A DNA stretch of 64,000 nt from the NCBI GenBank assembly GCA_015499995.1, contig JADNRV010000165.1:1-64000 (forward strand). Direction: 5' to 3'. Below the pieces are notes generated by a model. It ran no database searches. It saw only the letters and a program-made list of their open reading frames with translations, and was not told the origin of the DNA. The translations under genes and the position numbers were made by a program. The stretch comes from Flammula alnicola. Its lineage: Eukaryota; Basidiomycota; Agaricomycetes; Agaricales; Strophariaceae. How positions within the stretch are numbered: the stretch's first letter is position 1; each line of letters opens with the position of its first letter. Below, one piece after another: positions 34,601 through 44,636 of the stretch.

Positions 34601-36254
34601 GCCCGTGTTCCGACAGTGTGTGGCGTTTGTGCACTGATTTTTGATGATTTTTGATGTGACCTTGGGTGCGTTGGGTGTTTAGGATAGGCGCTAGGGGGTA
34701 TTTCTTCTTCTTGCTCTTCCAGTGCTTCATTAATGGTGTGTGTGGTTCCTTCAATACCCGCGCTTTCGCGGTTTATACGCGCGTATACTTACCACGGCTT
34801 GAATAGTGGAGGTCGATGGCATACAAGATGCACCTGGGAAGCACGTGTATCAGTCTCTCATCATTGGCCAGCCAGGACCGTACATCAAGCTCCCGTCGCA
34901 TTCGTTCTTGCCGAGGCTTGGGCCGAAGGTGTATATGTTGCTCTTGGATTGCAGGTACGTGAACTTTCTTCACAACCTCGTTATCTGTCTTCTGCTATCC
35001 GTCGTGGACAACTGTATATTGCATCACCAACGTATTGACTATATAAATTACCTGTACGCGTTGCTGACACCCCACACACAGAGCTGAACGAAGGAAGGAT
35101 CAAGTATGCAGTCCGGAGGAGTACCAGCGCGTGTTTAATAGGCTGAATGACCTGCCTGCGGGGGTGGAGCATTTGGTGGTGCAGCTCGGAATCCCCATAG
35201 CGTACCCGCGCATGGTGTTTCTGGAGACGGCGCTCGAGTCCAAATTTAATCCGCTCGTCGCGCTTGGACGGAATGGCTCGTTGGGGTTGTCTGGGTTCGT
35301 TAATAAATTTAATGCGGAGGCAGAGTTGTTGGATGATCTTGTGAGTGGTTTAGGTTTTTTCTCTGTTCCTAAGCTGGAAATTTTTCTTATCTGATTCCGG
35401 TAGAACGATCATTGGACGGCGAGGAGCCATAAAGTTAGTCTGGTTTCCTTTCCTTTTGTCTTCCGACAGAACTTAATTTCGTGAATTACGTGCTGCGTCA
35501 ACAGAAAGAACGTAATTGGCTCATCGAACAGATGCAAAACTTTGCGCTTGTAAAGCGCATCCGAGTGACCTTTATCTCGGGCGACGTGCATTGCGCCGCC
35601 GTTGGCGTGCTGAAGACGCTCAAGGGGAAGGGCAAGCCCGAGGTACAACCTATCTCAGATTATCGCTACATGGTTAATATTGTGACAAGTGCGTTTCTCT
35701 CCTACGGGTTTGGATTGCCTCGTTTTCTGACAATTTAAAAAAAAATTCAGGCGCGATTGTGAATACACCGCCGTATGTCTAACTCGATGAGATTTCCTGG
35801 AGGCCTATGTTAAGATTCATGTGTTTTCATTTAGGCCTAATGGCGTGATCACGATGGTCTCTTCGCTGGCGACGAAGGTGCATAAAACGCTACACGCCAG
35901 CCAGACGGACGAAACTATGGTCTGTATTTCTCTTTTTCTCTTGTGTTTTCCTCTGTTTCGCTGACGGTAACTATCAGGTTCCTATCTTTACCAAGGAACC
36001 TACGGGCCAGTCGCGGAAGCAGAAGTACATCATGGGACGACGAAATTGGTGTCGCGTGGAGTGGGACGATCAGTCGGGCGAGATCACGTTTGATATTCGG
36101 GTGGAGAGAGAGAAGGGAGGTGGTGTAACGACTGGGTATGTTCGACTGCTATTTTGTGTTTTCTTTCTTGGATCTTCTGTGCTGGATCGAGTGGCTGATT
36201 TCGGCTGGGTTTTGGTCTAGGTATCCCATGCGTGTTCCACCTCCTGGCTGGTAA
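31611..36254 (+). CDS. PhoD-like phosphatase-domain protein, 21 exons
   Basis: Twenty-one exons join in frame to 861 residues: 31611-31652, 31707-32045, 32145-32167, 32247-32299, 32391-32991, 33238-33379, 33720-33874, 33989-34156, 34328-34356, 34433-34437, 34506-34524, 34579-34615, 34683-34735, 34807-34954, 35082-35340, 35404-35433, 35505-35688, 35751-35772, 35835-35919, 35978-36135 and 36221-36254. It resembles the fungal PhoD-like metallophosphatase family of uncertain substrate. Metal-site-like motifs: 'HVLMGGGDQLYCDS', 'MLNMCDDHDLIDGFGSYPDD' and 'VTFISGDVHCAAVG'. Other blocks: 'FMCGPLL', 'YDTIDEHGVWHGA', 'RYSINNGQQIEFWVPG', 'GYFFFLLFQCFIN'. A Pro/Ser-rich, Gly-Asn-Gly-His repeat insert (exon 5) interrupts the N-terminal part. 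Exon 10 is only 5 nt and supplies Asp-Leu of the DDHDL motif. The introns at 32992 and 33380 are unusually long (246 and 340 nt). Confidence 0.9.
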
Positions 36255-36444
36255 AATTTACTTCTGTCCATGCATTCAGCCCAATGAAGCGAAATGGATG
36301 GATTGCCCTCACAGTGTTGCTCTTAGTCTCGAAATGTACCCCCACTCACTCGCCTTTGTGACTTGGGGATTTAATTCCTCTCTTTCAAGTGGCGTTTCGG
36401 TTCTTCATATGGTATTTTCATGTGCACATCATCTACTTCATATA

Positions 36445-37061
36445 CAGTTGACTCCCTCGTAACCCATACCTTAGATAACTCATAACCCCTTATACTCCAT
36501 ACCTTTTTCGGTCCACCAAGTTGGTTCGCAGGGAAATGCATACCATAACCCATACAACCGCGATAACCCATAACCCATACCCCCCGGCAGGCAAAACCCA
36601 TAACCCATACCCCCCGGCAGGCAAAACCCATAGGTTTTGGCACTATATTAGGCCTGGAATTGTGGGTTCGGGGTTAAATTATAAATTTTCCGGGTATCCA
36701 TCACGAATGATACGCTACAGCAGCCACTCAACAGCTCAAAACTGACCTTTTTGACCTAATTTTACCCCGAAAACACCACCTCCGACAGTTTTCTCACGAC
36801 TCTGATGGTGTCAACTTCCTCCCGAGCCACCGTCACAAGGCCCTCAAGGCATAGATGACTTGAACGATCCCCTTACAAGCATACTAGAGGCATTCGTGAA
36901 TGACAATTGCCATAGTTTAGCATAAATTTGACCGCCAGTGACCCTAATTCTTCTGAGATTTATCGAATCTATTTTTAGCATCCCTCTATTGGCCCATAAC
37001 CCCCGATAACCCATACCTTGGGCCGTCCACCGAGGGGTATGGGTTATGAGGGAGTCAACTG
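36445..37061. mobile_element. Non-autonomous pogo/Tc1-mariner-type MITE
   Basis: The left end CAGTTGACTCCCTCGTAACC (continuing CATACC) matches the reverse complement of the right end over 26 bp with one mismatch (G/A). Both sides are flanked by TATA, consistent with a TA target site as used by Tc1/mariner/pogo elements. Length is 617 bp, with no transposase. The interior contains a 29-bp tandem pair (about 36575-36632, 'cccccggcaggcaaaa') and many 'cataaccca' strings related to the ends. It lies about 190 bp after the PhoD-like gene's stop. Confidence 0.88.
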
Positions 37062-37378
37062 TATACTCGACCCTATGTCTTGAAGTCTATGTACTAATAG
37101 TAGTAGCAATTCCTCTTCTCATTTCTCAAGGCCCATTTTATCTAATTATACATGTGGCCGTTCTGCACTATGTCCGAGTCTTGCTTCATCTGAGGAACAG
37201 GATATGATTCGACAATTTGAATCTACGGAAAATTCCAATGCTCAGCGCTCAGCGCTCAGGGACGGTCACGAGGAGTCCCATCACGCCTGTTACAGCAGCG
37301 CCTGAACGTTGAACACCCACTCCAACTTCAACCCCCATCATCAACAGCGAGGAGCGCCTAAGGAATACCAAGTCACCG

Positions 37379-37897
37379 ATGGAGCAAACTGACCCCATAT
37401 ATCCTCTAGAATTTCTGGGGACTATCATCAAGACCGTCGCGGACAAAAAAGACAGGACAACACTTCAAAATTTGGCGCTAACCTGCCAAGCAGTCCTCCC
37501 AGCATGCCGATCCCATATTTTCGCAAGCGTTACACTACTTCCAGATTCTTATAGACGCTTTGGGTGGGCCACAATTTGGAATCTGATCCCACCTGATCCG
37601 CTTATAAGTATCTCGCTTTGTGCATCTCCTTGATTGCAATCCAGATATCGCTTTACGCATCCACAGCCTTCGCTGCGTCTTCAGCAAGAATGACCCACGT
37701 CATAACCATCTTGGCACACTGTCAACACCTTCCAGCGCCTTTCGAGAATTAAAACACTTTCCCTTGAGGGCGGCCCACCTCAAAAAAATCCACTTGCTTG
37801 AGGGAAGTACAGTCCAATTCGCGAAGACTGCACAAAACGCTCGTTCATTCGGTGGCGCGATGACCCTCGGCTCGCTAGGCTGTTCTGCCAGAAACTA
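37379..37897 (+). pseudogene. F-box-like / lineage-specific 'IIKTVAD' protein relic
   Basis: The first frame from an ATG at 37379 reads 'MEQTDPIYPLEFLGTIIKTV' then 'LALTCQAVLPACRSHIFASV', a start typical of the large Agaricomycete family of F-box-like/LRR proteins. After 'PPDPLISI' the frame is lost, and the continuation ('HLLDCNPDIALRIHSLRCVF') lies in another frame. The segment stops at 37895, far short of the usual 300-500 residues, with no LRR tail. The frame change here equals +1 or -2 nt, unlike the -1 slips in conserved genes nearby, so I infer a true relic. Confidence 0.55.
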
Positions 37898-38170
37898 ATT
37901 TCTTCGAGGGTGAGAGTTGGAGTTATTGCATCGCAGGGCCAAATCCGGAATTCTTGTATAAATCGAAGGAGGAGAATTGGGATTGGGCAGCTGATGGATG
38001 GAGGAATGATAGGACGACAAAAATGTGGACGAGGAGTTGAAAGAGAATTGAATGGTGCTTCATGGTGTAGTGCAGGACGGAATCCTATTATCCTACCGTA
38101 AGGGTATGTCGACTCAGAATACTTATATTATATCTCGCGGAAACACATATTTGGCATGCTGTGCATAATT
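37898..38170. other. Decayed continuation, no gene seen
   Basis: Probably the degenerate 3' part of the F-box-like relic. No intact frame or recognisable motif was found. Confidence 0.4.
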
Positions 38171-38529
38171 CTACACCTCGAGAGAAGCTTGCGACGTTTT
38201 TCCATCTGTCAAAACAAATGCCAGGACGTTTACTTGCAAAGGAAATGCAAGTCTTCTCTGGCGCTTAAAATGCCAGCTTATACATTAGCCAATCAAATTT
38301 AATGCGTAAAGTGGAGCCTGCCTTTCGGCATCAAACATACCAGTTGTCTCTACACCTCCAGAGATGCTTGCGACATTTTTCCATCTGTCAAAACAAATGT
38401 CAGGAGGTTTACTTGCCAAGGAAATGCAGGTCTACTCTGGCGCTTAGAATGCCAGCTTACACATTAGTCAATCTAAATTTAAGGATCAAAGTGGAGCCTG
38501 CCTTTGGCACCAAACATGCCAGTTGTCTC
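38171..38529. repeat. Tandem duplication of a ~179-bp unit
   Basis: Unit 1 (38171-38349) and unit 2 (38350-38529) both start with 'ctacacctc' and align along their whole length (shared strings: 'tttttccatctgtcaaaaca', 'gtggagcctgcctttcggca/tttggca', 'ccagttgtctc'). Identity is roughly 85-90 per cent by eye, so the duplication is old. No coding potential is obvious. Confidence 0.85.
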
Positions 38530-40398
38530 TTTTGACGCCGGTGAGATGGCACAGTGCCTGTGACTGGCGCTTCAAGATTGAGAAGCACTCAAATGTATGT
38601 GCACCTGGAACTCACAGAAGTGCTCTTGTACGAGAGTCAAACTTTCTCATAGAATGTGTGAGACTAAGGAAAATTTAAGACATAGATTTCAATTTAACGA
38701 GGATTCATTGGAATGGGTCGTCGACAGTTCAATGGGCCCTGCCAGTGCCATGCTTCATATGTCAAGGAATAAGCCGAAGGCCAATATACCTCGCAGAATG
38801 CCTAATGGCACGAAAGGTAATTGAACTGCCACGCTGATAGACAGGCCACTGATAAGTGTTCTTCTAACACGGCAGTACGCATTTGGTAGTACTGATTTAT
38901 TCGGGAGGCGCCTGTGATAAGGAGTCACATGACGGAACATATACTTAATAGGCGGCGCCGGCCGAAAATTCACTTTGCGTCGTTGAATTCGAACGTGTGC
39001 AAAGGTATAAGACTCACTTTGTTTGGCACATACAGAATAGACCCGTTCAGTTGCGCGCATACGATTGACTCCTTCCGTGAATGATAACACTTGAATTCAA
39101 TCCTGGTCGGAGTCGCCCAGAGCCTCATTGAACTATTTACATACCATTTTATTCCTTGCTGACATAGGAACATTTTGAGCCAATACGAGACAATGTGTTT
39201 TATTTGCTATTCACTGTAAGTGACACTGGTGGCCAGCCGCCGATCACTGATTCTCATTCGATCACTCTTGCCATCGAATCGCCCACTAATTATGTCTCAT
39301 CGTAAGGACTGTAAATGTTTTCCTCCATCTTAGCTAATGGTAACTGCACCTGTCCTTGCAAGCGTTGGCAAGGAGGAAAAATATCATGACGTTTGATGGG
39401 CTGTTTTGTCGGGAGGTATTTTTAGTTCGCCTCTGGCCTGGCATTTATATCCTGATAAATGGACATACATGAGGTATCAAAAAGATTGCAAGTACTTAGA
39501 TCAGGACAGGGGTCTGTTTCATCGCGGTGAGTATGACCAACCGGTTTGTAGATTGAAGATGGAAACAGATAAAAGGGTGGGGAAGATATTTTGAACCCAT
39601 CGAGTTGTCACCCGGCGCGTTCGCTTCGCCTGGTGCATGTCAGTTTAAATCAATTGTGAACTTGATAAGAACTTGAGAATCCTCGACCATCGGGATTTAG
39701 CGCCAGTAAACAAACGGAGTACTACAGGTGCAGGTGAACAGCGGGCCGTCCTAGTGGCTAGCGGAGCGCTTCGGAAGACAGCCCGCAGCATAGAAAGAAG
39801 GTCATATGGGAGGGAACTTTCTAGTATGCCTCGCAACAGAGGGGATGGCGAGCGGTATTTATACAGCTTCTTTTGATCACCATCAATGTTATGCATTTCA
39901 CTTTCGACATCGCGATGTCCAAGGGATTAGCGGAGATTTCTCCCCCAATTCGAAGGGGAGGGAGGCGTAAGTATGCACAATAAGGTCGAGTCTCGAAGCT
40001 GGGTTATAGCCTTTCCGGTAAAATGAGGGTCGCTTGAGTGGCACCCTCATTAATGGTCAGAAACACGAGGATAGTGCCTCAGGTTTCTGTTTCTCGATGA
40101 AGTTCATTGCGGCGACGGACTGGTGTTATTGGATAGGTTTCGAGGAGGACTTTTGGACTGCCCCACCGTATGATGTAGAAGTTTGGTCTCCATAGGAAAT
40201 TAGACTATCCCTGTTAGGGATTGATAATTAAATGGTCGAGCGACGCTCGCTGTTTTCGCTGTTTGAAGAAGAAAATGATCGATCAGAGTTTTTAATTGAT
40301 TACATAATTATTCTGAGAGTTAGCTACTGGAGTTCATCAGTTGGCTTTGACGTGAACGACAGAACGACAACGACTGCGCCATTTCGTCCGCAACAGCC
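38530..40398. other. Intergenic, no gene seen
   Basis: About 1.9 kb upstream of the KNR4-like gene. Open frames at 38597-39090, 39406-39594 and 39645-39896 show no domain and no exon chain. Confidence 0.45.
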
Positions 40399-42571
40399 AT
40401 GGGCTGGCTTTCCTCTCTCTTTTCTATCGATAATTCCCAACGCTCGAGGAAGGGCCAGGTCTTCTCTTCGACACATGAGGCTTTCTCGTTACCAACATCG
40501 TCACCTGTCTTTACCTCCCACCCCGACGCATTCAACCCAGATGCACTCAATACACCAGATCCAGAGTCAGTGCGCTCTGCGGCATCGTTTACATACCCTC
40601 CTCAAGACACAGCAGCTTACGGATATATCCCATCTTCGTGAGTAGCACTCGGCATAATTGAACACGTTATCTCATTATTCTGTATCCTACAAAGTTCTGC
40701 ATTCGGTTCGCGACCAGCATCATCTTCTCTACTGCCAACGCACATGGACCCATTGCACACTCCTTTCTCGGTGAACTCGAACTATCCCCCTCTCTCCAAG
40801 ACTTGGGCCCGCATCCGCTCATGGCTAAACCGGGAATACCCTGAACTTGGCGATACCCTCAATTACGGAATTTTACCCCAGGACCTCGCCCAGATAGAAA
40901 TGCAATTTGGATTTGCCCTTCCTGCAGTAATACGCGAGTCCTACTTATGCGTCGATGGCCAAGAAGCCGAGTCCGCGGCCGGTTGCTCGGAGGGTTTGTT
41001 TTTCGGATTGACTCTACTACCCTTGGAAAGCGTGCTGGAAGAATGGAGGTTTTGGCGGGAGGTGGATAATGATCCGAGCACAGGCGCAAACGAGGCACTG
41101 CGACAATCTATGCAGTCAATACCCCCTGGGTGGGTCAGAAAAGAATATTCACAACGAGGATGGATCCCCCTCATCGCCGACAAGGCCGGCAACTATCTCG
41201 GCGTTGACCTTAATCCGGCGGAAAGTGGTTCAATTGGTCAGGTTATCGTATTTGGACGCGACTTCGATACCAAGGTTGTCTTATGGAAAGGAGAAGGCGT
41301 GGCAGGCTGGGCAAAATGGTTAGCGAGTTTCGTGGAAGAGCTCGAGAGCGGAGACGGCTTTGAAATTGGTGCCACTGATGCTAATGAAGGGAGTGAAGAT
41401 GACGTTGGCTACGAGAGTTATTTTATGACGGACATGGTCGAGGTCAGGGAGACGGTGGTGCTGACGTTGGCTCGGGTGGCGGTTTACGTTATACTGGCGA
41501 ATATCGAGGTTGGAATGTGTTGGAAGCGTGGGCTGACCGAAGTTTACGAAAATGGCATGAAGCAGGTGTAATTTCGGATTCTTCTTTGTCACCTATAGAG
41601 GAGGAAGTCAAAAAGGTCGGCAAACTCGACATGCTTAAATTTATATTATCTAATGTTCTTCACAGGCGGACGACCACAGCGACCTGGATATTGTGGAACT
41701 TTCTTTGCAAGGGCCTGCAACGGAAGTTGCCATTCCCGTCCTGACAAGCTCTTCAGAAGAAATTCCACCACCATCCGTCGTAAACCACAACCATTCTCGC
41801 TCACAGCCAAGTTCATCCAACGCCCAAGCTTTGCTTCCCACGATATCTGTCACCAAACCTCCTGCACCTCTTCCTGTAGCCCTGCCCACAGCCCTGGATA
41901 TTGCCCCTCCGCCATCGCCTCCAGACTCGTTGCAGTTTGAAGATGATCTGGAATCGGGTCGTATGCGTGAAGTCAATGAAGATATTGGACTCGTGACCTC
42001 CACTCGGAAAACAGGAAAGTCAAGATCACCAATTCGTCGCGAAACCTCAGACGCTAGCGGCTCGGCTCTTCCTATGTCTCCTCCACCTCCAGATATGTCT
42101 GTATCCCCTCATCCTTCTACATCTTCGACGAATCCTGTGTCTCCGGCGCCTATCATACCTGATCTCTTGGCAGACGAACCCTTGGAGCAATTACCAGCAC
42201 AGATAATATTGGAAAACTCTGTACCGACCCCATCAGAGCTGCAAATGGACACCTCGTCTGTGCCAGATGAAGAGGCTGTTCCTGACACCACTATCCGCCT
42301 AGTCGGCGGAGGAGGAGAGGCGGGCATCGCGAGCCCGGTTGCTATTTTGGCCGAGGAGGAAATTCAACCTGCTGAACCTGTGGTGAAAGATAGTGACGCA
42401 GCCTCTGTCACCTCTATCACCTCGTCTGAAGCAGCAAAGCAAAGCGAGAAGACACATAAAAAATCGAAGAGCAGTTTAGCCCTGAAGAGGCTCAGTCAAC
42501 TTGGTGGTTTGAGGAAGAAGTCGGACTCGACGTCCAGCGTGAAGGAAGTGGTACCTCCTTCGATAAAGTAA
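40399..42571 (+). CDS. KNR4: KNR4/SMI1-like cell-wall assembly regulator (one apparent frame slip)
   Basis: Exons 40399-40637, 40695-41615 and 41666-42571. In yeast Knr4/Smi1 coordinates beta-glucan synthesis and cell-wall integrity signalling with Slt2. The SMI1_KNR4 domain is clear: 'TWARIRSWLNREYPELGDTL', 'LPAVIRESYLCVDGQE', 'GLFFGLTLLPLESVLEEWRF', 'GWIPLIADKAGNYLGVDLNP', 'GQVIVFGRDFDTK'. After 'GYESYF' (41420) the expected 'YDGHG...RYTGEYRGWNVLEAWADRS' continues in the -1 frame. One missing T in the T run at 41421-41424 explains this, and the phase arithmetic of the exons agrees (921 nt where 922 are needed). The long Pro/Ser/Glu-rich C-terminus (exon 3) is disordered, as in other fungal homologues. 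About 690 residues if the base is restored. Confidence 0.9.
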
Positions 42572-43029
42572 TGCGTGCGGGGGCATAGACATGACTTATC
42601 CGCTTCCTCTTTCATGCTTTCTCTTTTGACAACTAGTTCTTACTCTCTTACGCGAACTTTGGACATGATTTAGTAACCTGCATCATCCTCATAGTACAGC
42701 TCTCAACGTTATAATCACTCGAGTCCATATTTTCATTCGTGTACATTGCATTTTTTGATTTCTTTATACCCTTAGCCAATAACCCTTATAGTCATCTTTC
42801 CTCACACTCTTTTATCCTTTACTTACATACAGCTGCTGGTCTGCAATGCAAAGGGCGACTTGAAGAATTCTCTTACTGCTTTTGCGGTTTAACTCCCTAA
42901 CCCATTGACTCTTCATCAGCGAGAAAATTAATGCCTCGCCTTTCGTATTCCTACCATGTCCTTTTGAATTTCGATATTTCTGACACGCCTCTGCCATCTA
43001 ACAAGGAGAAGAGAGGATTTATATGTCAT
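42572..43029. other. Convergent 3' intergenic region
   Basis: A 458-bp AT-rich gap between the KNR4-like stop and the end of the minus-strand F-box gene, where both transcripts converge. No gene was seen. Confidence 0.5.
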
Positions 43030-44321
43030 TTAGGATGGCTCATGGGCTTGAATGATAATAGCACTTTCGGCCCAGTGAAAGCTGGCGTTCGCCGATTGTT
43101 GGATAAAAGCATAATTCTTTTCTTTGACCAGAAGTCGCAGCTCATGGACGAGGGCCTTCGCCCATGCCACCCGTGGTTGACTGTACATGGAACCATTCAC
43201 GCGAATGATTCGTAGGTCCTTCAACATCGAGAGCGCGGTAGCATGTTTCACGTCCTGACGTATTCGGGAGTAAATGTTGGCCATGACGCCAATTAAGAAG
43301 AATAAATCGAGAGGAGACGCACCGAAAAGAGATGGGTTGTGTTGATTGAAAGTTCCTTGAGACAAGGAAATATAGTTGGAAGCCCTGCCCACAATCAGCT
43401 GCAGATATATCGGAGATGAACAAAAAATGCATACTTTCGATCATTCCACACGAAATGCTAATAGGAAGCTTCTCGACGCAGTGACAGTGCTCAACCATTG
43501 TGTCTAGAAATGCCTGTGGCATCCAGGAGTTCATGGCAAGGGGACGCACGACCCGGACGCCGGGGCAGGATTTTAAGAGGGAGAGGCCTTGCTGGCTGAT
43601 GATTAGAAAGCGTATCTGGGGATAAAGATGTTGCCGAAAAGCATCTGATGCCCCCCGATTTGTTTCGCTACCGTCTGCAAGTTTTAGCTTGACAGTGTGC
43701 AGATTGGAAAATAAAGCTAGGCATCGGGCCAGCTCAGCTAAAACACCTCTGGGGGAGTAGTCTTTAACTTCTACGTTGACGATTCTGTAAGAAAAGACCA
43801 AATAGTTCAGCACATTTTCGGAAAATGAAAGAGAATAACGGTCGTCTTACGCACTTGACGTATTCGGCCAAGCTAGGATCTCGAATGGTAACAATCTCGA
43901 GCTGGCGCAAGAGTTCAAGCGCAAAGTTTCTATCCCGCCTTGTTGTACCGCCTTCCAGGACAGTGTCTCCAACCTGCATACCAGAGCAAACCTCAATGCA
44001 TTCCCAGATATATGGGCGGAAGAATTTGCGCAAGTTGCGGCATGTTTGGGAGAGGGAGTCCAATGCCTCACGTCGAGCGACACGAGCGTTGACATCAATA
44101 CAATCGCTTTGGAGATTTGTACCAGAGGCCCCTGGATAATACGACAAAATTTCCAGCAACAATTCGTCAGGAAATACAGATAGTCCGCTCGTGTTGACGT
44201 TAAGGGCAGTGGCGACTGACTCGGAGGTGCTAGGCTCGTGTGGTACATCTTGGGCTTGGGTTGTTGCTCGCAAACGCTTGAAACGTCGTCTGGATGTGTC
44301 TCCCATTTTGTATGCTCGCAC
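43030..44321 (-). CDS. F-box-like protein
   Basis: Exon 1 44321-43855 and exon 2 from 43784 join in frame. An F-box-like segment 'LSVFPDELLLEILSYYPG' sits near residue 45 and is followed by 'LSQTCRNLRKFFRPYIWECI', the usual Agaricomycete arrangement. F-box proteins recruit substrates to SCF ubiquitin ligases. Downstream sequence is LRR-like ('HTVKLKLADGSE', 'IRFLIISQQGLSLLKSCPGV'). The exon 2/3 junction near 43435-43390 is uncertain. A donor at GTGTGG joined to an acceptor after GGGCAG keeps the frame into 'LFFLIGVMANIYSRIRQDV' and ends at 43030; the other open frame ends at 43142. The start could be the Met at 44321 or 44306. It may be relevant that DCN1, a cullin neddylation factor, lies 3 kb away, but linkage is not evidence of interaction. 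Confidence 0.75.
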
Positions 44322-44636
44322 AGAGACTTTGAGACGTTGTTGTCTTGTATAGATTCGATGTCGCGTTTGCTAAGATGACTGAAGGTCGTGAAACTTGGTT
44401 GGTGCCAACGTTCAATGTTCAATAATTGTTCTCGTTTCAACGAGTTACGAGTTGATTCTGATTGAAAGTTTCGTTAACAGTTATCAATATATCACTGGTT
44501 ATCAGTTCTGGTCCAGAGTCACGTGATTGACAATGAAGCCCAAGTCGCGTGTTTTGGTTTGTTCGGTTGATTTTTAGAAATCTACAACTTCCTTCTACTC
44601 CCAACGTCCCAACGTTCCCCCGCGGGTCTTCCTGCA
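44322..44636. promoter_or_regulatory. Divergent promoter region between F-box gene and MSC7
   Basis: A 315-bp gap between two start codons facing away from each other. No clear TATA was seen. No other feature is visible. Confidence 0.4.

Noticed and set aside
36466..37060. Telomere-like 'taaccca' repeats
   Set aside because: They are internal copies of the MITE terminal sequence, irregularly spaced, not a TTAGGG array.
43142..43400. Alternative C-terminus for the F-box protein
   Set aside because: Open, but with a less protein-like composition than the frame ending at 43030. The latter is reachable by a consistent GT-AG junction, though this stays uncertain.
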